From NCBI GenBank assembly GCA_024688505.1, contig JAILDZ010000078.1, positions 1-40,850 of the forward strand: a DNA stretch of 40,850 nt. The letters run 5' to 3'. Both the position numbers and the translations under genes were made by a program. Below are positions 34,881-40,850 of this stretch, piece after piece; the stretch's first letter is position 1, and each line of letters starts with the position of its first letter. The stretch is from Lachnospiraceae bacterium. GTDB taxonomy: Bacteria > Bacillota > Clostridia > Lachnospirales > Lachnospiraceae. The notes beneath the pieces are model-generated. The model saw only the letters and a list, made by a program, of their open reading frames with translations, ran no database searches and was not told the origin of the DNA.

Positions 34881-36386
34881 ATGAAAGACAGATCAAAAGA
34901 AATATTCGGAAACGTGCTTCCGGACAGCGTGTATAAAAAGGCGCTGAAGTCAAAGAAAAAATATGCTGCAAAATACGGCGACGATTCAAACGCAGATTAT
35001 CCCGTGCATCTGGAGAAGAATCCGTATATAGGAGATTCACTGGGAGTGCAGAATGTGCTGGTGGGAGACCTTAAGCAGAATGCCCATTTTGACACAGCCC
35101 TTCATCCCGACGGGACACTTCCGGATCCTGTGTGGGACACTGAGAAAGGTATCATCGTGGGTAATATCCGTATGGGTTTTGGCCACTATCGTATATCCAT
35201 GGCCATTGCTTCGGCTGCACACCATATGGGATATGTGCCCTACTGGATGGATCTGAATTCATATTTTGAAACCACCTGCACCAAGGTGATAGGCGCACAG
35301 AACGACCTTTATTCCATGGGGTCCAGACTTTCAAAGAATCCCATTTTTAACAAGCTGGTGTGGGAACCCATGAATTATGAAGGCTTCAGAGCACTTTCAT
35401 ATAATTCATCCGATCAGAAAAATGCCGAGCTCATGGCCCCTGTATATAAGAATGTGCCCCATGATATTCCTGTGGTGGGTACTCATGTGTGGCCGGCTCA
35501 GGCAGCTATACATGCGGGAATGGAACATGTGGTGAATGCCATTCCGGATAACTGGCCCATGGCACTTCATTTTTCGGAAGGTTCCGTGCATACCATACAG
35601 TGCAGAAATGCATATATGGGATACCGTATCTGTAACGGAATGAATAAAAAGGCAGTCTGCAAGCCAATGCCGAAGGATGCCCTGATCTATACAGGACATT
35701 ATATCGACCATGAACTGGTGGCAAACCTGGAGGAGGACTGCAGAAAGAGGATCGAGAGAAGAAGGAACGGAAAGCCCATGAGATTCCTGCTCACTATCGG
35801 TGGAGCCGGAGCTCAGAAGGAAATCTTCGCAGCCATCATAGAGTATCTGCTTCCCTTTATTAAGTCAGAAAAGGCTGCACTTTATGTGAATGTGGGTGAT
35901 TATAAGAACGTATGGGATGAGCTTACAGCCGAGATTCCGGGAATGAAAGACGTATCCACAGAGCATTTCGATGACTTTAAGGCCTGCACGGCTTTTGCAG
36001 AGAGTGCCATAGACGGAGAGGTGACGGGAATTCACGGATTCTGGCATAAGAACATATTTGAAGCCGTATATGCTACCAATCTTCTCATGAGATCTGCAGA
36101 CGTGCTGGTGACCAAGCCTTCGGAGCTGGCTTTCTATCCTGTGCCGAAGCTATTTATAAAGAGAGTGGGCAAGCATGAAATGTGGGGCGCCATCCATTCG
36201 GCAGAAGTGGGAGACGGATCCCTCGAGTGCAGAGATATTCCCCATACCCTTCAGATGATAGATATGTTTATGGAGACAGATCTTCTGGATGAGATGTGCG
36301 AGAATATAAAAGAAAACAATTCCGTGGGACTTTACAGCGGTGCATACCGCGTGGTGGAGATCGCCATGGGTTTAAAAAATAAATAA
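34881..36386 (+). CDS. GT-B-fold protein resembling MurG/MGDG-synthase glycosyltransferases
   Basis: 501 residues without signal or transmembrane helix. GNIRMGFGHYRISMAIASAA (about 95-115) resembles the Gly-rich GHxxAAxA loop of MGDG-synthase/MurG N-domains. FLLTIGGAGAQKEIFAAII starts the second Rossmann-like half, and SADVLVTKPSELAFYPVPKL resembles the nucleotide-sugar binding loop (D-x-x-x-x-K-P-x). RVGKHEMWGAIHSAEVGDG follows. I do not recognise the exact family. The nucleotide-sugar binding is inferred from pattern, not shown. GGAAGG precedes the ATG, and a GPH symporter follows by 19 bp, suggesting a joint sugar role. Confidence 0.65.
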   Translation: MKDRSKEIFGNVLPDSVYKKALKSKKKYAAKYGDDSNADYPVHLEKNPYIGDSLGVQNVLVGDLKQNAHFDTALHPDGTLPDPVWDTEKGIIVGNIRMGFGHYRISMAIASAAHHMGYVPYWMDLNSYFETTCTKVIGAQNDLYSMGSRLSKNPIFNKLVWEPMNYEGFRALSYNSSDQKNAELMAPVYKNVPHDIPVVGTHVWPAQAAIHAGMEHVVNAIPDNWPMALHFSEGSVHTIQCRNAYMGYRICNGMNKKAVCKPMPKDALIYTGHYIDHELVANLEEDCRKRIERRRNGKPMRFLLTIGGAGAQKEIFAAIIEYLLPFIKSEKAALYVNVGDYKNVWDELTAEIPGMKDVSTEHFDDFKACTAFAESAIDGEVTGIHGFWHKNIFEAVYATNLLMRSADVLVTKPSELAFYPVPKLFIKRVGKHEMWGAIHSAEVGDGSLECRDIPHTLQMIDMFMETDLLDEMCENIKENNSVGLYSGAYRVVEIAMGLKNK

Positions 36387-36405
36387 TAAAGGAGTTATAT
36401 AAAAA

Positions 36406-37851
36406 ATGGACGAGAAGCAGAAATTAACAGGGGCAGCAAAGGCGGGGTATGCCCTTGGAGCAGTGGGAAAGGATATGGTATATATGCTTTCCGCATCCTA
36501 TATCCTATATTACTATCAGGATATCCTGGGTGTGGAAGCATGGATAATGGGTATCATCCTTATGGTGGCCAGAGTTTTTGATGCCTTTAACGATCCCATA
36601 ATGGGTGTGCTGGTGGCAAAGACAAAGACCAGATGGGGAAAATTCCGTCCCTGGCTTTTGATCGGAACTGTCACAAATGCAGTTATTCTATATCTCATGT
36701 TTGCATGTCCTCCCGAGATGACCGGATCCGGACTGGTGGCATATGCCGCAGTGTTCTATATTCTCTGGGGAGTTACATACACCATGATGGATATTCCGTA
36801 TTGGTCCATGATCCCTGCATTCACTAAGGGCGGTAAGGAAAGAGAAGGCCTCACCACTCTGGCTCGTTCCTGCGCGGGCGTGGGATCGGCCCTGGTTTCC
36901 ATCTTTGCCATAAAAGTGGTACAGAGCATCGGAAAGGCTGTGGGAGGAGAATCTGCCACCGCAAGACAGGTGGAGATCTTCGGTTTCAAATATCTGGCAC
37001 TTGTCATAGCAGTGCTTTTCATAGTATTCATAATAGTCACCTGCATCACCGTAAAAGAGCAGGCCACTGTGGATATGAAGACCGCATCCATCGGAGAAAT
37101 GTTCAGAGCCCTCATCCAGAATGATCAGGCTATGGCTGTGGTGGTGACCATTGTGTGCATCAATACAGCGCTTTATATCACATCAAATCTGGTTCTGTAT
37201 TTCTTTAAATACGACCTGGGCGGAGTGGCATGGTATGATAACTACACGCTTTTTAACACCGTGGGCGGTGGCGTGCAGATCCTTTCCATGATGCTTCTTT
37301 ATCCCATCATGAGAAAATTTTTTGATAACATCAAAATATTCTATATCGGTGCTGCTATGTCCATAATCGGCTACGGCATCCTTCTGGTACTGGCTACCAC
37401 GGGACAGACAAATATCGCACCCTTCCTGGTGCCCGGAGTCCTTATCATGGCTACAGCCGGTATGAATAACGTGATCGTGACCGTATTCCTGGCAAATACC
37501 GTGGATTACGGCGAGATAAAGAATAACAGAAGAGACGAGTCCGTGATATTTTCCATGCAGACATTTGTGGTGAAGCTTTCAAGCGGTATAGCGGCACTGA
37601 TCGCATCTATAGCGCTTTCAGTGTTCAGACTTTCAAATGCAGCCACCACAGAGGCTGAGCAGACCATGGACCTGTCACTTAATGTGGCAGACTCGGCGAA
37701 GATGGGCCTCAGGATGGTGATGACACTTATTCCAATTGTGGTCCTGGTATTTGCCATATTCTGGTTCAAGAAGAAATACATCCTGACGGATGAAAAGATA
37801 GAGGATATAACAAAGCAGATTGCTGACAAGAAAAAAGGAACTGAAGCATGA
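36406..37851 (+). CDS. GPH-family sugar:cation symporter (MFS)
   Basis: 481 residues, about twelve transmembrane helices. KAGYALGAVGKDMVYMLSASYILYY, noted here as GYALGAVGKDMVYMLSA, is the N-terminal GPH signature. ARVFDAFNDPIMGVLVAKTK with TRWGKFRPWLLIG is the GPH loop 2-3 motif (D-P-x-x-G and K-x-R-x-x-W). YWSMIPAFTKGGKEREGLTT and NTVDYGEIKNNRRDESVIFS give the second conserved loops. Members co-transport glycosides, pentosides or hexuronides with H+ or Na+. No glycosidase is next to it. GGAGTT precedes the ATG. The stop overlaps the hslO start (ATGA). Confidence 0.93.
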   Translation: MDEKQKLTGAAKAGYALGAVGKDMVYMLSASYILYYYQDILGVEAWIMGIILMVARVFDAFNDPIMGVLVAKTKTRWGKFRPWLLIGTVTNAVILYLMFACPPEMTGSGLVAYAAVFYILWGVTYTMMDIPYWSMIPAFTKGGKEREGLTTLARSCAGVGSALVSIFAIKVVQSIGKAVGGESATARQVEIFGFKYLALVIAVLFIVFIIVTCITVKEQATVDMKTASIGEMFRALIQNDQAMAVVVTIVCINTALYITSNLVLYFFKYDLGGVAWYDNYTLFNTVGGGVQILSMMLLYPIMRKFFDNIKIFYIGAAMSIIGYGILLVLATTGQTNIAPFLVPGVLIMATAGMNNVIVTVFLANTVDYGEIKNNRRDESVIFSMQTFVVKLSSGIAALIASIALSVFRLSNAATTEAEQTMDLSLNVADSAKMGLRMVMTLIPIVVLVFAIFWFKKKYILTDEKIEDITKQIADKKKGTEA

Positions 37852-38750
37852 GTGCCATAAACGGCGATCATATGATAAGGGCAGCGGCAGCGGATGGCAG
37901 CATTCGCTGCTTTGCCATAACATCAAAGGATACGGCGGAGGCCGGAAGGGCATATCATGAGACCAGCCCGGTGGTGACGGCTGCACTCGGAAGAATGCTG
38001 TCCGGCGGAGCCATGATGGGGCTTATGATGAAGGACGAAAGAGACCTTCTCACCCTTCAGATCCGGGGCGAGGGCCCGCTTAAGGGGATCACGGTGACTG
38101 CCGATAATGCAGGCCATGTGAAAGGATTCCCGAATGTATCCGATGTGGAGATTCCCCCTAAGTATCCCGGCAAACTGGACGTGGGCGGCGCAGTAGGCAG
38201 CGGATTCCTGCGAGTGATACGTGATACCGGAGGTCCGGAACCCTATGTGGGGACCGTGCCGCTGCAGACAGGAGAGATAGCAGAGGACCTCACATATTAT
38301 TTTGCACAGAGCGAACAGACGCCTTCGGCTGTGGGGCTTGGAGTGCTGGTGGATAAGGACTGTACAGTGTCATGTTCCGGTGGCTTTATAATCCAGCTCA
38401 TGCCTGATGTGAAGGACGAGACCATAGATGCTCTGGAAGAGAATCTGAAAACTCTTCGAACAGTGACAGATATGCTGTCTGACGGGCTTTCTCCGGAAGA
38501 TATGCTAAATGAAGTGCTTAAAGGCATGGGAGTGACAGTGCTTGACAAGATACCGGTGTCTTTCACCTGTGATTGCAGTAAGGTGCGTGTGACAAAATCA
38601 CTTATAGCGCTGCCGAAGTCTGACATACAGGAGATGATAGACGATAACAAACCGGTAGAGGTTCGCTGTCAGTTCTGTAATAAAAAATATGATTTTTCCG
38701 TAGAGGAATTGAAAAAGATCCTGGAAGTGTCTGCAAATAAAGGGAAGTGA
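37848..38750 (+). CDS. hslO: Hsp33 redox-regulated chaperone
   Basis: 300 residues, normal. The N-terminal domain starts DHMIRAAAADGSIRCFAITS. Conserved core segments are LTLQIRGEGPLKGITV and GYVGTVPLQTGEIAED-like VGTVPLQTGEIAEDL. The C-terminal zinc switch is CDCSK (C-x-C) followed about 60 residues later by CQFC (C-x-x-C). In oxidising stress these cysteines form disulfides and expose a holdase surface. Overlap with the transporter by 4 bp points to co-translation. Confidence 0.97.
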   Translation: MSAINGDHMIRAAAADGSIRCFAITSKDTAEAGRAYHETSPVVTAALGRMLSGGAMMGLMMKDERDLLTLQIRGEGPLKGITVTADNAGHVKGFPNVSDVEIPPKYPGKLDVGGAVGSGFLRVIRDTGGPEPYVGTVPLQTGEIAEDLTYYFAQSEQTPSAVGLGVLVDKDCTVSCSGGFIIQLMPDVKDETIDALEENLKTLRTVTDMLSDGLSPEDMLNEVLKGMGVTVLDKIPVSFTCDCSKVRVTKSLIALPKSDIQEMIDDNKPVEVRCQFCNKKYDFSVEELKKILEVSANKGK

Positions 38751-38754
38751 CCGG

Positions 38755-39105
38755 ATGAAAAGGCATGACTTGATACTGGTAGGGGCGCTTCTTGTCGTAT
38801 CAGCTTTGCTTTTCCTGATCACGTATATCTATGGGCAGGAGAATCACGGTGCGGCTGTGGAAGTGGTCATTGACGGTGAGCTAAAGAGCACATTACCCTT
38901 ATCCAAGGACACTGAGATACGTTATGAGACCGGGGACGGTCATTATAATGTATTGGTGATAAAGGACGGAAAAGCTGATATAATTGAAGCAGATTGCAGG
39001 GATGGTATCTGCGTTAAACACGCTCCGGTGTCAGCTCCGGGAGAGACCATTGTATGTCTGCCACATAAGTTTGTGGTGACGGTTGTCTTACAGAGCACAA
39101 CGTGA
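38755..39105 (+). CDS. NusG-domain-II membrane-anchored protein
   Basis: 116 residues. One N-terminal transmembrane helix (LILVGALLVVSALLFLITYIY) is followed by a small extracytoplasmic domain with EVVIDGELKSTLPLSKD and the two-cysteine motif CRDGICVKHAPVS with CLPHKFVV. This is the NusG_II family common in Firmicutes, where the next gene is usually a Gx transporter family protein. Here the C-terminus ends VVLQSTT and the stop overlaps the next frame by 4 bp, so the last residues may be altered by the junction described below. Confidence 0.85.
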   Translation: MKRHDLILVGALLVVSALLFLITYIYGQENHGAAVEVVIDGELKSTLPLSKDTEIRYETGDGHYNVLVIKDGKADIIEADCRDGICVKHAPVSAPGETIVCLPHKFVVTVVLQSTT

Positions 39106-39407
39106 CGTTATTTTTGGATGAGTGTTATGACCTGGCAATAGGTGAAAAAGTGTCTGTCACCATATACAGCAACGAAATAGAGGTGACAGTAAGCGGCGTA
39201 ATATCCGGGATAAATGAAGGTCGGAGCGGAAGGATAGTGACCTACACAGTTGAGATACTGGATTTCCGGGGTAATGAGCTGGAGTATCTGCAGATCCTAT
39301 ATGACAGGATTCCTTCGCTTCCTCAATCTCTTAACAGAGATTTTGGCTTGTTCTCGCATATGTGGCAAAACATTGCCCACCGCGTGGCCCGCACCAGACG
39401 GACATAA
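39102..39407 (+). pseudogene. Probable 3' remnant of a PilZ-domain glycosyltransferase gene
   Basis: A 101-residue frame, open from the GTG at 39102 (overlapping the previous stop) to the TAA at 39405-39407. GEKVSVTIYSNEIEVTVSGVIS and the end ILYDRIPSLPQSLNR with HMWQNIAHRVARTRR look to me like the C-terminal part of a BcsA/cellulose-synthase-like protein with a PilZ-type beta barrel, where YDR-x-PxLPQ is common. There is no ribosome site; translation could only be by coupling to the NusG_II gene. The identification is from memory. It could instead be a real small protein. Confidence 0.45.
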
Positions 39408-39428
39408 AGTTTGGATATAGTACGACAT

Positions 39429-39465
39429 AAAAAAGGACTTCCTGAGTTTCAGGAAGTCCTTTTTA
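39429..39465. terminator. Bidirectional terminator
   Basis: A perfect 11 bp stem GGACTTCCTGA (39435-39445) / TCAGGAAGTCC (39449-39459) with loop GTT, preceded by A-tract 39429-39434 and followed by T-tract 39460-39464. It ends both the left-hand operon (plus strand) and tRNA-Ser (minus strand). Confidence 0.95.
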
Positions 39466-39466
39466 G

Positions 39467-39552
39467 CGGAGAGGGTGGGATTCGAACCCACGCGCCCTTT
39501 CGGACAAACGGTTTTCAAGACCGCCTCGTTATGACCACTTCGATACCTCTCC
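39467..39552 (-). tRNA. tRNA-Ser (UGA)
   Basis: The minus strand reads an acceptor stem GGAGAGG/CCTCTCC with discriminator G. The anticodon loop is CTTGAAA with anticodon TGA, there is a long variable arm (TTGTCCGAAAGGGCG region), and a T-loop GTTCGAATC. The terminal CCA is not encoded. The terminator starts 2 bp downstream. Confidence 0.95.
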
Positions 39553-39621
39553 ATGGCATTTCTGCAACGAACGATATATTAGCATACTTTATTAGAATTG
39601 GCAAATAGAAATTATCCCTTC

Positions 39622-39650
39622 TTGATTTGGCATCAGGGATGGTTTATTAT
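39622..39650 (+). promoter_or_regulatory. Promoter of the mini-ORF / GNAT unit
   Basis: TTGATT (39622-39627), a 17 bp spacer and TATTAT (39645-39650, 5/6). It lies 36 bp ahead of the mini-ORF and 226 bp ahead of the GNAT ATG. Confidence 0.65.
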
Positions 39651-39685
39651 TAGACCATTAAAAACAGAAAGCGAGGTGTTTCATT

Positions 39686-39748
39686 ATGAAAGACAGAATA
39701 ATGAACAGAAAATCTGAATATCTGATGAGGCCCTCGGTTTTATATTGA
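39686..39748 (+). CDS. 20-residue mini-ORF, possible leader peptide
   Basis: ATG at 39686 to TGA at 39748, 20 codons, beginning MKDRIMNRKSEYL. GCGAGGTG lies 11 nt upstream as a weak ribosome site. The stop is 17 nt before a perfect terminator, between a good promoter and an acetyltransferase gene, i.e. the layout of a ribosome-mediated attenuator. MKDR carries basic-x-basic residues near its start, a pattern seen in macrolide stalling peptides, but this is weak evidence. Confidence 0.4.
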   Translation: MKDRIMNRKSEYLMRPSVLY

Positions 39749-39765
39749 ATAGTATTAAGCATTCT

Positions 39766-39796
39766 GCCGTGGCTTCTTAGCCACGGCATTTTCATT
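39766..39796 (+). terminator. Terminator/attenuator ahead of the GNAT gene
   Basis: A perfect 9 bp stem GCCGTGGCT (39766-39774) / AGCCACGGC (39779-39787), loop TCTT, tail ATTTTCATTT. Confidence 0.8.
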
Positions 39797-39875
39797 TCTG
39801 ATCATTTCGGGCGTTCTCGGATATTCATACAAGACCAAAGAAACAGTTGTGATGAATTAATCAAGGAGAAACCGT

Positions 39876-40322
39876 ATGATTCTACTAAAACCAATTACTG
39901 AAGACAATTTCATAGAAGCTTTTGAACTGAAACTGGCACCGGGGCAGGAAGAGTATGTATCTCATCCGATCCGAAGCCTTGCCCAGGCATATGTTTATCG
40001 AGAGCAGTGCCAGCCTTTTGGGATATATGAAGATGACGTCATGGTGGGCTATGTGATGGTGATCTATGATTATGATATCCCCGAATATGATATCTGGCAC
40101 ATGATGATCGATGAATCCAGACAAGGGCAAGGATATGGAAATGCAGCCCTTGATCAGGTCCTTACATATATTAAGGGAAAACCCTTCGGGGATTCTTCAC
40201 GGGTGGCGCTCACCTGTAACCGTAAGAACCGGCGTGCGCTGGCTTTATACAAGAGCAAGGGGTTTAGAGAAACCGGAGCAGCTGATGATGATGAGATAGA
40301 GCTCGCTGTACTGGTGCAATAA
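39876..40322 (+). CDS. GNAT-family N-acetyltransferase (diamine/spermidine-type)
   Basis: 148 residues. KPITEDNFIEAFELKL opens it, followed by YVSHPIRSLAQAYVYREQ, and MVGYVMVIYDYD is a beta strand pair. The acetyl-CoA loop is MIDESRQGQGYGNAALD (motif A Q-x-x-G-x-G), and motif B is TCNRKNRRALALYKSKGFRETG. The pattern matches BltD/SpeG-like or related small GNATs; the acceptor cannot be fixed. AAGGAGA precedes the ATG. It may be controlled by the upstream promoter/mini-ORF/terminator. The 178 bp after it carries only the tRNA promoter and small stem-loops (AGAAGC 40324 with GCTTCT 40345). Confidence 0.9.
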   Translation: MILLKPITEDNFIEAFELKLAPGQEEYVSHPIRSLAQAYVYREQCQPFGIYEDDVMVGYVMVIYDYDIPEYDIWHMMIDESRQGQGYGNAALDQVLTYIKGKPFGDSSRVALTCNRKNRRALALYKSKGFRETGAADDDEIELAVLVQ

Positions 40323-40417
40323 GACAGAAGCTTTCCATAGAGATCAGCTTCTTCGTGACTTCGGCGGCAGTGGAAGTGATGCATCAAAGGATTTGTTTTA
40401 AAAAATGAAATTCCCTA

Positions 40418-40446
40418 TTGAAAATGGATATTGAACGTGTTATATT
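40418..40446 (+). promoter_or_regulatory. Promoter of tRNA-Ser(GGA)
   Basis: TTGAAA (40418-40423), a 17 bp spacer and TATATT (40441-40446), each 5/6. Confidence 0.7.
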
Positions 40447-40452
40447 ATCAAG

Positions 40453-40493
40453 GCACCTCAAAAAGAGGTGCTATAATTTACCTATTAGATAGG
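40453..40493 (+). repeat. Two small hairpins in the tRNA-Ser leader
   Basis: GCACCTCAAAAAGAGGTGC (40453-40471), 7 bp arms, starts at the predicted transcription start. CCTATTAGATAGG (40481-40493), 5 bp arms, follows. Between them is TATAAT (40472-40477) without a matching -35. Confidence 0.6.
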
Positions 40494-40500
40494 GCAGTAA

Positions 40501-40590
40501 GGAGAAGTACCCAAGCTGGCCGAAGGGACACCCCTGGAAAGGGTGCAGGTCGTTAACAGCGGCGCGAGGGTTCAAATCCCTCCTTCTCCG
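40501..40590 (+). tRNA. tRNA-Ser (GGA)
   Basis: The acceptor stem is GGAGAAG/CTTCTCC with discriminator G. The anticodon loop is CTGGAAA with anticodon GGA in the stem ACCC/GGGT. A long variable arm (GCAGGTCGTTAACAGCGGCGC) is type II, as expected for serine; its parts are GCAGGTCG and GCGGCGC. The T-loop is GTTCAAATC. CCA is not encoded. A T6 run follows at 40591. Confidence 0.95.
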
Positions 40591-40648
40591 TTTTTTCATT
40601 AGTATTCTGGGGACAGAAAAAAATAATGAAAAAAATTTAAAAAAGTTG

Positions 40649-40677
40649 TTGACAAACTAATAACTCGGTGATATGAT
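40649..40677 (+). promoter_or_regulatory. Strong rRNA-operon promoter
   Basis: Perfect -35 TTGACA (40649-40654), a 17 bp spacer and TATGAT (40672-40677). An A/T-rich UP-like tract (40618-40645) lies directly upstream. Confidence 0.88.
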
Positions 40678-40684
40678 GGCATAG

Positions 40685-40850
40685 TTGTCGCTCAAACAAC
40701 AAAACAAATGCAGAACATTGATAACTGAACAGTGAAACAACCTTGAAAGATCCAAGTCAATTCAAGAACGTGACTTTTTAGAATCTAAAAAGATCGCAAA
40801 CCTAAAACAGTAATTCAAGGAACTAACGTCAAGTTTGTTCTGATGGATAC
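40685..40850 (+). ncRNA. 5' leader of an rRNA operon (16S gene lies beyond the window)
   Basis: After the promoter no gene appears. GAACATTGATAACTGAACAG resembles the conserved stretch in clostridial rRNA leaders, and the last bases (CAAGTTTGTTCTGATGGATAC, i.e. 40830-40850) precede but do not reach the 16S start. Stems inside: CTTTTTA (40774-40780) / TAAAAAG (40786-40792) and CTTGAA (40742-40747) / TTCAAG (40761-40766), likely involved in RNase III processing. Confidence 0.75.

Noticed and set aside
39297-39608. Open frames on both strands across the tRNA-Ser(UGA), e.g. a plus-strand frame containing GEGGIRTHAPFRTNGFQD and a minus-strand frame containing RYRSGHNEAVLKTVCPKG.
   Set aside because: They are translations of the tRNA itself and of its antisense. 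Such peptides recur wherever this tRNA occurs and are a known annotation artefact.
40323-40417. A further gene between the right-hand GNAT and the tRNA promoter.
   Set aside because: Stops occur in all frames within short distance and no ribosome site is present. Only a short stem (40324-40350) without a T-tract is seen.
1-40850. CRISPR arrays, insertion sequences, integrases or prophage genes.
   Set aside because: No spaced direct repeats, transposase or recombinase motifs were found anywhere in the window.

Overview
This is a 40.85 kb chromosomal segment from a low-to-moderate GC Gram-positive anaerobe, most likely a Lachnospiraceae member (Clostridia). The grounds are AGGAGG-type ribosome binding sites, a gap-pgk-tpiA glycolytic block, a Mini-RNase III next to cysS, a DUF5716/DUF5717-type cluster that I associate with Lachnospiraceae, GPH-type sugar transport, and an extended-leader rRNA operon promoter at the right end. 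Taxonomy is inferred from family content. I see no phage, transposase or CRISPR array.

Left part (1-7501): the 3' end of an ECF-transporter S component, ispF (isoprenoid synthesis) and a CapA-like lipoprotein phosphoesterase. Then comes a tight six-gene operon: a CooC-like nickel-type ATPase with a CxC motif, two subunits of the 2-hydroxyacyl-CoA dehydratase/benzoyl-CoA reductase family, their ASKHA-type activase, a 55-residue membrane peptide, and a short protein resembling only the N-terminal half of the acetyl-CoA synthase (CdhC/AcsB) subunit. This combination of radical-type iron-sulfur reductase parts with CODH/ACS-type parts is the strongest candidate in the window for an undescribed system.

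Middle (7516-20762): a GNAT acetyltransferase facing left, a LemA plus TPM-domain pair, and a translation/RNA-modification operon (cysS, mrnC, rlmB, mnmA and a PHP phosphatase). The glycolytic genes gap, pgk and tpiA follow, with spacers holding long imperfect hairpins and a perfect terminator directly ahead of pgk. After a strong terminator come a zinc alcohol-dehydrogenase-like protein, a membrane-anchored degenerate GGDEF protein, and a convergent CobD/HisC-like aminotransferase.

Right-centre (20895-34871): a four-gene block of unknown function. It encodes a giant two-beta-domain plus helical-repeat protein, an actin/Hsp70-like protein, a TPR-like protein and a coiled-coil membrane protein, and is followed by gltX. 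Then come a compact UvrD-like helicase, a GlgX-like GH13 protein lacking its catalytic residues, a DUF5662 protein, trpS and a DUF1292 protein.

Right end (34881-40850): a GT-B-like protein paired with a GPH sugar symporter, hslO (redox chaperone), a NusG-domain-II membrane protein running into what looks like the 3' remnant of a PilZ-glycosyltransferase gene, a bidirectional terminator and tRNA-Ser(UGA) on the minus strand. A short promoter/mini-ORF/terminator unit precedes a GNAT gene. The window ends with tRNA-Ser(GGA) and a strong rRNA promoter with leader; it stops before the 16S gene.
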